Positions 1-10,902 of a stretch of DNA of 64,000 nt are shown here, in pieces (the stretch's first letter is position 1; each line of letters begins with the position of its first letter). A model generated the notes under the pieces. That model made no database searches. It was not told the origin of the DNA and saw only the letters and a program-made list of their open reading frames with translations. The DNA lies in assembly GCF_963259705.1 (NCBI RefSeq), contig NC_081842.1, forward strand, positions 38,405,796 to 38,469,795. The letters run 5' to 3'. This stretch comes from Myotis daubentonii. Lineage: Eukaryota; Chordata; Mammalia; Chiroptera; Vespertilionidae. Position numbers and translations under genes: made by a program.

Positions 1-304
1 TAAAGTAAAATATAAAATAAAATAAAGTCTATTAATTAAAAAAGGACCATTTTCTTGTGATAAATAAATGCAAACAACTATATCATTGTAGAGAGCAATG
101 AAATAAAGTAGAAGCATGAACTATGCAGAGTGGGAGAAAGAGGTTAATAATTTTCAGAGAGTCAGGAAAGAATTGCTGGAAAAGGTAATATTTATGCTAG
201 GTTTTTGAAGATGAGTAGAAGCTTGCCAGATGGGAGGAAGTTTATTCCCAGCAAAGAGAGATGCAAATCACGGAGGTTAAAACATAACTCATGTGTTTTG
301 GGAA

Positions 305-545
305 CTCATATGTAGCTTCAGTCTCCTAGAGCTAGAAATACTATGTCTATTGAGCACTTGAAATGTGTGTGTCAAATGTTAAAATGATAATATTCTGGGA
401 TACCTGTTGTTGTTTTAGAGTATTTTGTTTGTTTTACTTGTTTTATTTGTTTTTACTATTTTAATGTGGCTACCAGAAAGTTTAAAATACATACATAGAT
501 ATTTATTGGACAATGCTGTCCTAAAATGCACAAAACAAAGACTTC
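305..545 (-). mobile_element. Old hAT-Charlie-type DNA transposon fragment
   Basis: The segment runs from a 'tattgagcacttgaaatgtg' stretch to 'tattggacaatgctgtcct'. These two blocks recall the two ends of a common mammalian hAT-Charlie miniature element whose ends read as 'agtgctgtccaatag'. The middle is AT-rich and diverged. I assign the superfamily from memory of the consensus; the exact family name is not certain. Confidence 0.5.
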
Positions 546-639
546 ATTATGAGAAATAATGCTGGAAAATTGTCAGGGGCAAGTCATAAAATCTTTTTTG
601 ACACAGAAAACTCCATACACTGAGCAAAGAACAGTCATG

Positions 640-900
640 GAAGGTGGTGGGGTAGCAACTACAAGGGACATTGCAGAAATATGAAAATCTGGGAAGGCTC
701 CTGGGCAGGAAAGAAGGAGCTTGAAGTAAGACTCTAAAGCTAACCAGAATTCAAAGCCACTGAGAAAAAGTCCTTTCACAGTAGAGAATATGGCCAAAGC
801 ACAGAGGCACAGAGCTAGACTGAAGACTGATCCAATGAATGACATGGGTGGTTAGATCTGCATTGGTGAGAAGAGGAAGGTAGACTGGACAGAGAGCACA
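640..900 (+). mobile_element. L2-like ancient LINE fragment
   Basis: Purine-rich wording such as 'gggaaggctcctgggcag', 'aatatggccaaagcacagaggc' and 'tgaatgacatgggtgg' resembles the L2 3' region that mentions released-product style strings ('caaaggcctgaggc'). Divergence is high, so this is a tentative family call. Confidence 0.4.
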
Positions 901-935
901 ACCAACAGCCAGAGCACAGTGCACAACGTTGTACA

Positions 936-1322
936 GTGGCCTGCAGCACAAACTCCCATGGACCAATTGTTAGGACTTGGCAGTTCCCAAAGGAGGTAGG
1001 AAATAGTGCCTGGCTGCATTCAACACTGAGAATACAGGCTACCCTGGACCTGGTACCTTGGCAATGTGACCTCACTGAATGGGCACTCTTCCGTCATTGT
1101 CATTTAACACCCAACCTGGGCGCAGAACAGACCTTGGCAGGTGTCTGTCTGGTCATGCTCTCCAGGAATAAGCAGGAAATTGCAGGAAGTTATGCTTTTA
1201 GGGCAGCAGATGGCACTCTTTCCTATGCCTCAGTACTGAAGGTTTTCATGATGGGAGAAGCTGTCTTTTACAGAGAATGGAAGATTTCAGAGACCACATA
1301 CATCATTTTGCAGCAAAATTAA
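936..1322 (+). other. Unassigned 128-codon open frame, probably not a gene
   Basis: An ATG-started frame of 128 codons is open here. I recognise no domain, signal peptide or repeat in the translation. Overlapping open frames also exist on the other strand, there is no promoter or splice pattern that I can support, and flanking sequence is old repeat. A frame of this length occurs by chance in 64 kb of mammalian DNA. Listed only because it is the longest open frame here outside known repeats apart from one at 17148. Confidence 0.12.
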
Positions 1323-1379
1323 GGGTACTTAATTTTAAAGTCTAATTTACATAGAATGTTTATGTCCAATTCTAAATAT

Positions 1380-1720
1380 TTATTGTAAGGAAATAACTTA
1401 AGAGAAGGAATAAGTGGGAAATATATGTACAAAGGTGTGCATTGCAACATCATTTATAAAATTAGAAGCAACCTAAACCTATAAGCTCATAGATAGGGAA
1501 ATGGAGAAATTTCTGTCCATTCAATCTACTTTGATGATTGAGAATAGAACTCAACCATCAAAATGATAGATATAGACATTGTTTCATAGCTAAGATTCAG
1601 TGAAAATAGTACAATAAAAATATTTCCAGAGTACAATCTTTATTCTATTTAAAAATGTATATGGATATATAAACATTAGATTGGAATTTTTTGTACAAAA
1701 ATAAATATAGCTGTATCATG
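1380..1720 (+). mobile_element. Old L1/HAL1-type LINE ORF2 fragment
   Basis: The run 'gcattgcaacatcatttata', then 'gaagcaacctaaacc', then 'agatagggaaatgg' matches the familiar mammalian LINE-1/HAL1 ORF2 wording for '...ASIIYN...KQPK...NRE.M'. It is highly diverged and full of stops, so it is a fossil. Confidence 0.55.
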
Positions 1721-2329
1721 ATGCCTTTACTAGTTGTTTCACATTTTAAGTAACACTGTAATTGCCTAAGCACAATATAACAGCTTCCCCTCCTAAGAGA
1801 GGCTTACCCAGAAAGCGTCTGGGTAGTCGGTGCTTTGGGTTATTTTGAAATAGGGAAAAGGTTAAAGTAACTTAAGATTGCCCAAAGTTCTGCCTGGTGG
1901 TCTGGCATTGGGAAAATTTACCTAATATATTCTTTAGAGCCTGGTTTTCTCTAAAGTTTTCTTCTAGAGCCATGTTGGACCTGATACAGCATTTATTACC
2001 TCCCTGGGGGGAGCTCCAAGAAGTGGCTATTCTAGTGAGGTGCTGGTGTTGGAATTCCAGGGCTAAGCACGTGAGGTTGCAATGATGGGAGAGCTGTTGA
2101 AATAACCATTATCCTCACTGGCCCTTACAGAGGGAGCCATGGCTCTTCAATGGTGAGGGAGATGGGCTGTTCTTTGCTCTCCACACCTGCAGTGTGACTC
2201 AGAAGGAAGAAGGGACCGCAGCAGTGACCTCACAGAAGGACATGACGCAGTCTCCAAAGTGCCATCAAGGCATTTCTGCAGGATTCATTCCCCCTTAGGA
2301 GAGGCTAGGCAGGAGCGAACTATGTGTGA
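1721..2329. other. Unassigned sequence, no feature seen
   Basis: Mixed-composition DNA with no recognisable repeat family, no long open frame and no RNA gene that I can see. A 62-codon frame at 1897-2085 has no recognisable content. Confidence 0.5.
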
Positions 2330-2540
2330 CTACCATTCACTGAGCTCTTCTATTAAATGATCTTTATACAGGGTATCTCCCTTACTTTCAACTCTAGGCA
2401 CATGCTATAGCCCCATTTTACACAGGAGAAAACTGAGACCCAGAGAGACAGGATTTTGTATGCAAGGTTCTCAATTCGAAAATGGGTGAGTTGGCATCAA
2501 ACCCAGTTGCCTGATTCCATGCGCTTTCTGCTACACTTCT
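2330..2540 (+). mobile_element. MIR SINE
   Basis: The MIR core is visible: 'agccccattttacacagg', 'gaaaactgagacccagagag', and a diverged 3' part with 'aacccagttgcctgattcc'. These are the 'cccattttacagatgaggaaactgag' and 'aacccaggcagtctg' parts of the consensus. An ancient mammalian SINE. Confidence 0.65.
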
Positions 2541-2795
2541 TGAATGCGGGTGGTCTCCTCTCCTAGGACCTGGCACCGCAGTAGCTTGCTGCTGAAGAAA
2601 CCTCCCCTCAACTATAGACTGTGAGGAGTTAGAGAAAAACAAACATACAAAAAAAAAACCCACAACAGGATATTATAGTTGTTATTACTCAGAACTCCCT
2701 CATGAAAACATATTTGTTTTACAAATATGGAAAATTAAACCCAAGCAGAAAAGATTCTGTTCTAAAACAATATTTGCACAGTGCTTTAAACACAA

Positions 2796-3180
2796 GTGTT
2801 GGGGCTGAATGGTGTCACCTCAAAATCCATATGTTGAAGTCCTAATTCCCAGTACCTCATAATGTGGCCACAAGTGGGGATGGGGTCTTTAAAAAGGTAA
2901 TTAAGTTAACATAAGTTAGAATGGGCCCTAATCCAGTATGACTGGTGTCCTTATAAGAAGAGGAAATTTGAACAGACACCACAGAAGAAAGACCGCATGA
3001 AGACACAGGGAGAAGAAGCCCATCTACAAATCAGGCAAGAGGCCTCGGGAGAGACCAACCTGCCAATGCCTAGACCTCAGACTTCCAGCCCCCAGGACTG
3101 TGAGGAAATCGATTTGCATTGTTTAACCCATCCAGGCTGTGGTACTTTGTATGACATCTCTAGAAAACAAACACAACAAC
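2796..3180 (+). mobile_element. MLT1-like (ERVL-MaLR) solitary LTR
   Basis: Begins near 'tgttggggctgaatggtgtc' and keeps the MaLR LTR landmarks in order: 'ccatatgttgaagtcctaa', 'ggtgtccttataagaagagg', 'gaagacacagggagaag' and 'cccaggactgtgaggaaat'. This is an old solo LTR of a non-autonomous endogenous retrovirus-like element, with no internal region attached. Three relatives lie at 55018, 58864 and 59787. Confidence 0.7.
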
Positions 3181-3429
3181 TATTTCCACTTGTATTATGT
3201 CCTTAAAATAACTCTGTAAGGGAAATTGCTATCATTATTATTTTACTGATACAGAAATCTTACCCTGGAAAGAAAAAGCAAAAGTATTTGGTAATCCCGA
3301 AAACATTCAGGTTAGTTCTTATACACAAGAGGGTTATGTGATGTCAGAGAACAGAGATTCATTCTAAATGTGATCTTTCTGAGGCTAAGCTAAGTCAAAT
3401 ACTGATTTGGTAGAATCAAAGAATATTAA

Positions 3430-3520
3430 AGAATGCTTTTTGAGATTATCTCATTTCATAGATGAATACATAGAGGCCCGAAGGTAAAGTCTTCTGTGTG
3501 CCTATTGTGCCATGATATAT
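3430..3520 (+). mobile_element. Short MIR fragment
   Basis: 'gattatctcatttcatagat' followed by 'gaatacatagaggcccgaag' resembles the middle of MIR ('cccattttacagatgaggaaactgaggc'). Only about 90 bp can be recognised. Confidence 0.4.
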
Positions 3521-3879
3521 CCTTCCTGCCATGAAACTGAGGGAACTAGGAACTAACCAGTAACTGGCAGCAGTACAGCTAATTAGTGGTAGTACAGCTC
3601 CTATGTGTTTAACTGTAAACGGAAAGTCTTAGTTTTCTTTCCTTAAAATTCTTATTATTAGTCTGTGTCACAATAAAAATGTTTTGCCTGTTCCCAATTC
3701 ATAAAAAGCACAAAGCTTTCTAAGATCTTGACAGGACCCTCAGGATCATTTTTTTAAATGCTTCATTTAAGCTTCTATTCTGAATAGAAGTGTCTATTTC
3801 TATTATGTCCAGTAGTTGGCACCATGTTAACTACAGGAGGCAAGAGCAAGAAACAGCTAGAGTCCTTGTAACATGCATC

Positions 3880-4060
3880 AGGTTCTCAAATCTTGGCCTC
3901 TAGACCAACAGCAGGAACATCATCTAGAAACCCGTCCGAAATGCAGATTCTTGGGCTCCACACAAGACCAATTGAAGCAAAACATCTAGGAATGGGGCCC
4001 AGCAATCTCATCCAGGTGATTCTGTTGCATACTAATCATTCATAGAAAACCAGGTTTGCA
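3880..4060 (+). mobile_element. MER5A-like hAT-Charlie miniature transposon
   Basis: The order 'ggttctcaaatcttggcctc', 'gcagattcttgggctccaca', 'ggaatggggcccagcaatct' and 'ccaggtgattctgttgcat' follows the MER5A consensus from its left TIR. The right inverted end is not clear. Ancient non-autonomous hAT element. Confidence 0.7.
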
Positions 4061-4194
4061 TCAAAATCTGGCAATAGTTTTCTATGTTGTGGCAACATAA
4101 AAATGTAACATTACAAATGTTTTCACCTGATAAAGTCAATGCTCCCCCCCCCCAGAATTAATAGTGTGTGCAAATCTCATATCATTGCTATTGG

Positions 4195-4425
4195 CTTTAT
4201 TAATAATCACCTGATATAAGCCTAGCACTTCCCATGTATCAACTCATTTAACCTCACAACAACTCCATAGGGCAAGTGCTCTTATCTCTCCTTTTACCGA
4301 TGAGGAAGCAGAGGCTTGCTCATAAGACCAGCTCATTTACACAGCTAGTAAAGGACACAGCTAAAGCCAGGACTCGAAGTCAGCTCAATCTTGATGCCAA
4401 AGCCCATGCTTTTTTCCTTTATGCC
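4195..4425 (+). mobile_element. MIR SINE
   Basis: Clear MIR landmarks: 'tcaactcatttaacctcaca', 'acaactccatagggcaag', 'ccttttaccgatgaggaagc', 'cacagctagtaaagg' and 'caggactcgaagtcag'. Nearly full length. Confidence 0.75.
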
Positions 4426-4539
4426 CATTTGGAGTTGTCAGATTTAGCAAGTAAAAATACAAGATGCCCAGTTAAATTTTAATTTCTGTTGAACAATATC
4501 AATCAAAAGCTTTTAGTGTCAATTCAATATCAGCAGTGA

Positions 4540-5215
4540 TCCCCAATTTGTAGTATGGTGAAGAAGGGAACTTTATTCAGTTCAAGCAGCTCAATTGTGA
4601 TGCAGCAAGGCTATGAAAACAGCTGTTACAAGGCCCTGGGTGAGGTGGCCCTGGGGCCAGGCCCCTCTCTGGTTAGACTGCTCTACTCCACTCCTAGCTG
4701 ATCTGCTCTACTTTTCTCTTGTCTGCACTGCTCTGCTCAGACTTCAGTCTGCTGTGGAAAGGGACATGCTCTTCCTAAGCCAGAGAGGAGCTGTCTTATA
4801 TTAGTATAGATGTCTTCACCCCTGGTCCCTGATTGGTCCATCCTCATGCAGATGAGAACTCCAAATCCTCACAGCTTGATTGGTCCAAAAGGCACTGTCC
4901 TGATTGGTCAGAATGGAGCCATTATGATTGGTCAGTAAAGACAAGGATGTAGCTGTGCAGCTTCAATTGGACAGGGAAAGTCTCAGTCCTGTTGGTTGAA
5001 ATAGTATTCCAGGAACTCCTCTCTAGGGGCTGGCTCAGATGGCAGGAACACAGTGCAGGCAGGCCGTTTAGTGCAGAGGCACGTAGTTCAGTATAGGCTT
5101 CTCCCTGAAGTGCAGTTTGCATGAGAGGCCCCTGTGTAGCAATGGCTGCTAGGCTGTTTTATAAATTTGAGCCCAGTTAGCCACGAGGAGCCCTTCTTAA
5201 TAGGTATCTTCTTTC
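4540..5215 (-). mobile_element. Probable solitary ERV LTR, minus strand
   Basis: Read on the minus strand this segment has the promoter layout of a retroviral LTR. Four CCAAT boxes (seen as ATTGG on the plus strand at 4832, 4879, 4904 and 4927) lie upstream of a TATA-like TATAAG at 4796-4801. An AATAAA polyadenylation signal follows at 4572-4577. I could not fix TG...CA ends or a target-site duplication, so the borders are approximate. It seems to split an older palindromic DNA-transposon relic whose pieces are at 4436-4535 and 5236-5290. No retroviral gene is attached. Confidence 0.5.
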
Positions 5216-5289
5216 TCAAGGTTCAGAGCAACATTTTCTTTTTTAGTGTAAATGTGTCCTGTGCAATATTTGAGACATACTTATGCCGG

Positions 5290-5995
5290 AAGCCAATTCC
5301 AGCATGTCATAATTGCAAGAGCTTCATCAAAAAGTTGATGGAACTTGGGGACTCAACAAGGGCTGAGTCACACATGTAGTCACCTGTTGGGAATGGCTGA
5401 GGGCATTTCCCCAAACCTGAAAAGGATGCATTAAATTGATTGCTTGCTGCCAGACAGCTCAGGGCATCTTAATCTACATGTTATTGCCTCCTACTGGCCA
5501 AACACCTGAATAGACATAAGCAAATTCTTCCAATCCGACAATGGATTCTGTACCTAACCCTAGCCTTTGAAGTGTATATCTCCACCTTGCCTTAGGACAA
5601 TTTGTGTTCATGAAAAGCAAGGGGTCCTGAGACAAGGAGAACTTAGTTCCTTTAGCTAAGTCTTCTCTGACTCCCCACAATGCCTTTCAAAATTGTGTTT
5701 CGTCTCTGGACTCTTATTTAATTTACGCATAGCCCTTCTCCAGATTTCTGAACCCTTCTTGATGCCGGATCAAGACCACCAGCGTTAACTTATATTGAAA
5801 AATGATTTGTTGTGTGGGGGTTCAGAACAAACTACCCAAGATGTGCATCAGTAGAATACAGATTACTTTGAGCTAGAGGCAATTTTAGCTTCAGGCTCAA
5901 GAGAAACTTGTCCTCTTTTTAAATACCTAGAAGAACTTGAATTAGGGACCTTGACCCTAAAAAGAGATTATCACCAATAATTTCTTTTTGAACCA
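5290..5995. other. Unassigned sequence
   Basis: No repeat family, open frame or RNA gene recognised. Could include the upstream part of the LTR-like sequence that follows. Confidence 0.4.
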
Positions 5996-5999
5996 CCTG

Positions 6000-6295
6000 T
6001 AGGGCATGGGACACTTTTATTTATTAAACATCTGCTCTTCTCATCCTACATTGAACTCTTGAAGCTCGCATGGTGCCTTTCTTCATCCCTACTTCAGGAT
6101 GACTTATATACCTCAATCCCCCTTTCTGTCTCTGAACCTCTTGTGCATGTGAGGTCTCTCATTCTCTCATGCCTACGGGGTTCCCATGCATATGTATGTA
6201 TTAAATTTGGTTACTTTCTCTTATTAACCTGTCTCATGTTTAATTGATTTTTAGACCAGCAAGAAGAACCCTGAGGGTAGAGGAAAGTTTGCAGT
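6000..6295 (+). mobile_element. Probable ERV LTR 3' part (R-U5), plus strand
   Basis: A pyrimidine-rich stretch with 'gaggtctctcattctctcat' is followed by ATTAAA near 6202, 'cttattaacctgtctcatgt' and then 'ttagaccagcaagaagaacc'. This order resembles the U5 ends of several mammalian class I LTRs. Left border and family are not resolved. Confidence 0.45.
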
Positions 6296-6299
6296 GTCC

Positions 6300-8034
6300 T
6301 GTATTTAATCTGACAGTCCTGTCACATTGTCTCCTTCCTTTTGCTTTCCAGTCAGTTGAAGAAAAGAAATCTGGAAAAGGGTCTTCCTTGAGGGTCACTA
6401 AGAGTAAACTTGACTTTGGGTCCCACTGCAGAAGCTGCATGTTAACACCATTTCCAAGTGGTTTATGTGAATATTACTGTTCAAGAAGCAACATTCAAAA
6501 AAGGGCGCATTTCAAAAGCGTGTTAGAATAGTTACGTCCAGAATAACCTCAGTCTAGCTAGGGTTCATATTCAGAGATCCCTCAGACCTGAGATTCTATG
6601 ATTCTGTCAGGGAAGATAATGTGAAGTAGCTTATCAATTTACTTTTCTCTTGAAATACTGATATAAATCTGTATAAGGCAATGAGAAAAATTGAAAAATC
6701 AATAATTATTTCATTTACAGAATTATAATTATTGATTAGGTTTTTTGAGTGTAGGAGTAACATTGAACAGAATTTTATATTAGCAAAGAATCATAAACAA
6801 TGCCTTTAATATTGAATTTAAATCTCTTATTCAAGTCACTAACAGAATATTCACGACAGAAGTGATACTACTCATTTACAAGTAAGAATACGTATTTTTT
6901 TAGCCATAACACCAAATATGAGACATAGAGGGAGGAAAGTAATTTCTCAAATGATACATTTACTCATTCATTCAGTGTTTATTAAACACCAGGAAGAAGC
7001 AAAAGCCCTTGTTTTATTATAGCAGACACATAACATCCCTTTATGCAACATGTTTAATGATCATTTTGGGGAACAAGCCTCAAGCTTTCTAAGACAAGAA
7101 TTCGTCTTACTGTGCCTATAAAAACCATTATAGCTCAAATAAACATGTTGTCGGTGTAGGAACATTCAACCCTGTAGAGAATTTTTATAAAAATTTATTT
7201 AAGCCAAAAAGAGGGTGCATCTGAAAGCAAGATCTCAACAGACTAAGATAAATGCTTTGGTGAATAAGAGTTTGCAGTTTTATTTTATGCATTTGAAATT
7301 AAGGAGGGAATGTAGGGGAAATTACATGGGGATGGGAGGAAGCAATTCAGGAATCAAATTACAAAATAGTTAAGATTATATGCTCTCTTAGAGTGGTCAT
7401 GTGGAGGTGGGATTACAAGGTGGTTAAGATTCTGTGTTCTCCTGAGGGACTTGAAAAGGTGGTCAGGTATTAGAAGGAGGGGTTAGAAAGGGGGCATTTC
7501 AAGAGTGTGTTAATTTAGATGCACAGAAACAATGGACAGGACGTGCTTAAGGCAAAGATAAACCTTTTAATAAAGAAGTTGTATTCCTGGGGCATGACTA
7601 CCCTCCATGAACTGCCACAGATCACCCCGTGAGGTTAGTTTTCATAGTATCCCTTTTTCGTCCACAATATGAATCTACTCATTCAGCAAACATGTATTAA
7701 TTTCCTACTATGTTCCAGGCGTTGAGGATGGGCTTACATGTAAGAAAAAGGGGACAGGGGAATCCAGGCCTGTGCAATAATTCAGAAGAATATGAACCAT
7801 TGCACTCTCTAGGCCAGGCCCTTGAACTGGAGAAGGCAATGCATCTGTGTGTGCATAGGGTGTGATGAAAAGTGGATATAAGGCCAGGAAGGCAGGCTGG
7901 GGGATCTTATCAGAAAATCTGCAGTCTCCAATCTTGAGTTTACTATCACTGACCTGCATTCATCCACAATTAAGCAAAAGTAATACATTTACATTTGTCT
8001 GATTTTATGTAAAAGTCTTTCCACTTTAGTATGT
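6300..8034. other. Unassigned AT-rich sequence
   Basis: No gene recognised. The part around 7180-7660 has an LTR-like texture (repeated 'gtggttaagat' and 'aataaag' strings), but I could not place ends or a family. Confidence 0.4.
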
Positions 8035-8839
8035 GATGAAAAGGGGTCACATATTAAACTGACAAGCTCAGGAAAGGCCTGCATGGCGGCCTTGCAAACT
8101 CAGAGACTTAAAATAACCACAAAGGATGGTCTGAAATTAAAATGTTTAAACTAAAAGCAATTTATAAAGAGTAGTCATGTCCTAGGCTAGAATCTTCTCT
8201 GACAAAGGTCAACCTTTACCTTAACTAAGCCTGTTTTATTGACTTTTGCATCTACAATAACATTCCTTTGAAATGTCAGGGTAACTCCCCTTTTTCCAGA
8301 CCCTCAGGGCACAACCAATGCACAAGGGTGAGACCATAAATCCTCTAGTTAGTTTATCATGTTAATTGTTGACTGTTAACTATCCTGTACCCACCTATGT
8401 AAAAGATGTATGTGTTTATCATTTTATTTTTCATCCATCTCAGAGATTTCCAGACTTTGCTTTCTCCCATCTCCCTAGTCTACCACCAATGGATTTCATG
8501 CAACCCACTTGCATCAACTCTTTTGATTATCCTATACTAATAAAAGAGAAAAATGGTAATTGGCATACAACCGATACCTTTTTCATTGGCTAATCAGCGA
8601 GATATGCAAATTACTGTCAACCAAGATGGAGGCTGGCAGCCAGGCAGCTGAGAATAGGAGGCTTGGTTGCCCCAGCAATGGAGAAAGTCAAGGATCCCCG
8701 CAGCTGCAGGGCTCTGAGCTCCTGAAGCAACAACTCCAAAAGATACAATGTTTTAATTATAGAAGCTAAAAGATGGCAGTTAATTTGCATACTCAGGCTC
8801 CAAGCAGAGCAAAGCCAAACAGCCCTGAAGCAGCAGGGC

Positions 8840-9395
8840 AGAGAGGCCTCCCGGCCCCAGTGATCAGCGGAGCCGAGAGGCCTCCCAGCCCTGGTGATCA
8901 GCGGAGTCGGAGGCCCCGCGATCAGCGGAGCCGAGAGGCCTCCCGGCCCCGGTGATCAGCGGAGTCGAGAGGCCTCCCAGCCCCGGTGATCAGCAGAGCC
9001 GAGAGGCCTCCCGGCCCCAGTGATCAGCGGAGCCAAGAGGCCTCCCAGCCCCGGTGATCAGCGGAGCCGAGAGGCCTTCCGGCCCCAGTGATCAGCGGAG
9101 TCCAGAGGCCTCCCGGCCTGGTGATCAACCGAGAGGCCTCCCGTCCCGCTCCCGGCCCCGCGATCAGCGGAGCAGAGAGGCCTCCCGCCCCGGTGATCAG
9201 CAGAGCCGAGAGGCCTCCGGGCCAGAGATCAGGGGAGCCGAGAGGCGTCCTGGCCCTGGGATCAGCGGAGCAGCGAGGCCTCCCGCCCCGGTGATCAGCG
9301 GAGCCGAGAGGCCTCCGGGCCAGAGATCAGGGGAGCCAAGAGGCGTCCTGGCCCTGGGATCAGCGGAGCAGCGAGGCTTCCCAGCACCGGGATCA
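8840..9395 (+). repeat. Minisatellite inside Helitron, about 34-bp unit
   Basis: About 15 diverged copies of a unit built on 'gatcagcggagccgagaggc' plus 'ctcccggccccggt'. Several copies carry internal deletions. The array is GC- and CpG-rich and keeps frames open on both strands, which explains the short proline/arginine-rich open frames here. They are not genes. Confidence 0.85.
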
Positions 9396-9399
9396 GTGT

Positions 9400-9645
9400 G
9401 ACAGGGTGCGGAGCCCCAACCCTCTGATCGGCCCTGCTCTGTGCATGACAGGAGTGGCGCTGCAACCTCCCTATGGACCCTGCCTTGAGTGTGACAGGGG
9501 GTGGTGCCCCAACCCCCCAATCGGCCCTACCCTGAGCATGACTGAGGGTGGCATCGCAACCTCCCAATCCGCCCTGCTCTGTGCATGACAGGAGGTGGCG
9601 CCCCAACTCCCCAATGGGCCCTGCTCTGAGCCCGACCAGGGGTTA
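9400..9645 (+). repeat. Minisatellite inside Helitron, about 47-bp unit
   Basis: Five or so copies of a unit combining 'ccccaaccccc', 'atcggccctgctctg' and 'gtgtgacagggg'. The same array occurs, longer, at 40745-41230 in another Helitron. Confidence 0.8.
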
Positions 9646-9960
9646 CACCTAGGATTAGGCCTGCCCTCTGCCACCTGGGAGCAGGCCTAAACCAGCAGGT
9701 CCTTATCTTCTGATGGGTCCCAGACTGTGAGAGGGCACAGGCCAGGCTGAGGGACCTCCTCTCCCAACCCTGAGTGCACAAATTTTTGTGCACCGGGCCT
9801 CTAGTAATGTATAAAATAAGGTGCAAACTGCAAGTCTCTGGAGCATTATCTCAATCCTTTGACATTTTGCTTCTTGGCAACTGTCAACAGTGTGGCTCAA
9901 ATAAACTCACACAAAAAATTCTTCTCAGGTTTAAAATGTTGCTTATGTTGACAAGTAAAT

Positions 9961-10374
9961 ATTTATCTGCAATACTATTTTGCTCTCTGACATTAATTTA
10001 CACCTGGTTTAGGACAAAGTACTTCATTAAATATCAATTGTGACACTTAAGAAGTTTGGTATTTCCAAATTATTAATAATATTGAGCAAATATATACCAA
10101 TCTCCCTTTATATTTGGCCCCCAGAGGTTTGTATTATGAAGAGTTTCAGCTATTTATTTGGTCTCATGTCCCCAGGTGGACTATTTTTCATAAATTACAA
10201 TAAACAGTGTACATTTTAGATACTAAACAAATGTATGTTGCATTATGTCACTGAGTCCATGGGGTTATAAAAATGCATAATTATTCTCCAAACACGCATA
10301 CAAGCAATGTGCAATGGGAAGCACCTACCAGTGGGGGAGTCAGCATGCGTGCCTACTGGAAGGTAGCTCGAGCT
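9961..10374. other. Unassigned AT-rich sequence
   Basis: No repeat, open frame or RNA gene recognised. Confidence 0.5.
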
Positions 10375-10619
10375 CAGTGATGGCGAACCTTTTGAGCTCG
10401 GCGTGTCAGCATTTTGAAAAACCGTAACTTAACTCTGGTGTCGTGTCACATATAGAAATTTTTTTGATATTTGCAACTATAGTAAAACAAAGATTTATAT
10501 TTTAATATTTATTTTTTATATTTAAATGCCATTTAACAAAGAAAAATCAACCAAAAAAATGAGTTCGCGTGTCACCTCTGACATGCATGTCATAGGTTCG
10601 CCATCACTGCCTAGCTTAT
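10375..10619 (+). mobile_element. SPIN-like hAT miniature element (MITE), 245 bp
   Basis: The ends are perfect 16-bp inverted repeats, CAGTGATGGCGAACCT at 10375 and its complement AGGTTCGCCATCACTG ending at 10619. After the left TIR comes 'tttgagctcggcgtgtcag', which closely resembles the SPIN (Space Invader) hAT family known from several tetrapods including Myotis. The inside is AT-rich with no transposase. The 8-bp flanks (CTCGAGCT and CCTAGCTT) share AGCT but are not an exact duplication. hAT superfamily is well supported; the SPIN link is from memory of the consensus. Confidence 0.75.
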
Positions 10620-10902
10620 GCGAAGTTATTGGGGGTGGGAGAAGGTTCAGTGCTTTTATGCTGTGCTGCCAAGACTTCAATATCAGTGGATCCTTCTGTG
10701 TCTTAACCATTGTCTGGAAGAATTCAAGACCTTCCTAAGAAACATAGGGGGAGGGGAGGGCTAAGAGTGAATCACACCATCTAACACTCCTTCCTCCACC
10801 AGATTATTAACCATGCAATACCCCACTCTGGTCTGAAGCCTGGATTAAATACTTAAAGTTTTGTCATTTTATCCTTACAAATTCACATTAAAATACATCT
10901 GA

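Larger units (their letters stand above)
8530..9804 (+). mobile_element. Helitron (HeliBat-type, non-autonomous), 1,275 bp
   Basis: The 5' end is TCCTATACTAATAAAAGAG and the 3' end is a GTGCACA/TGTGCAC hairpin (9774-9793) followed by CACCGGGCCTCTAG, ending in CTAG at 9801-9804. The base before is A and the base after is T, the expected Helitron A^T target with no duplication. No Rep/helicase coding sequence is present, so it needs a partner for rolling-circle transposition. The inside is GC-rich and consists largely of two tandem arrays (8840-9395 and 9400-9645). The first 110 bp closely match the element at 40196 and are related to the 5' ends of those at 15295 and 51855. Confidence 0.9.
8040..9960 (+). 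mobile_element. Probable ERV LTR interrupted by a Helitron
   Basis: The flanks of the Helitron at 8530-9804 read as one LTR. The left flank (about 8040-8529) could be U3. The right flank (9805-9960) starts with a TATA-like TATAAAA at 9811 and has an AATAAA at 9899-9904 followed by a short U5-like tail. Terminal TG/CA and a target duplication were not found, so this is an inference from promoter and polyadenylation spacing. Confidence 0.42.

Noticed and set aside
8840..9395. CRISPR-like regular repeats
   Set aside because: Units are contiguous with no unique spacers, in a mammalian Helitron. It is a minisatellite.
8773..9900. Many short open frames on both strands
   Set aside because: All fall in the GC-rich arrays of the Helitron at 8530.
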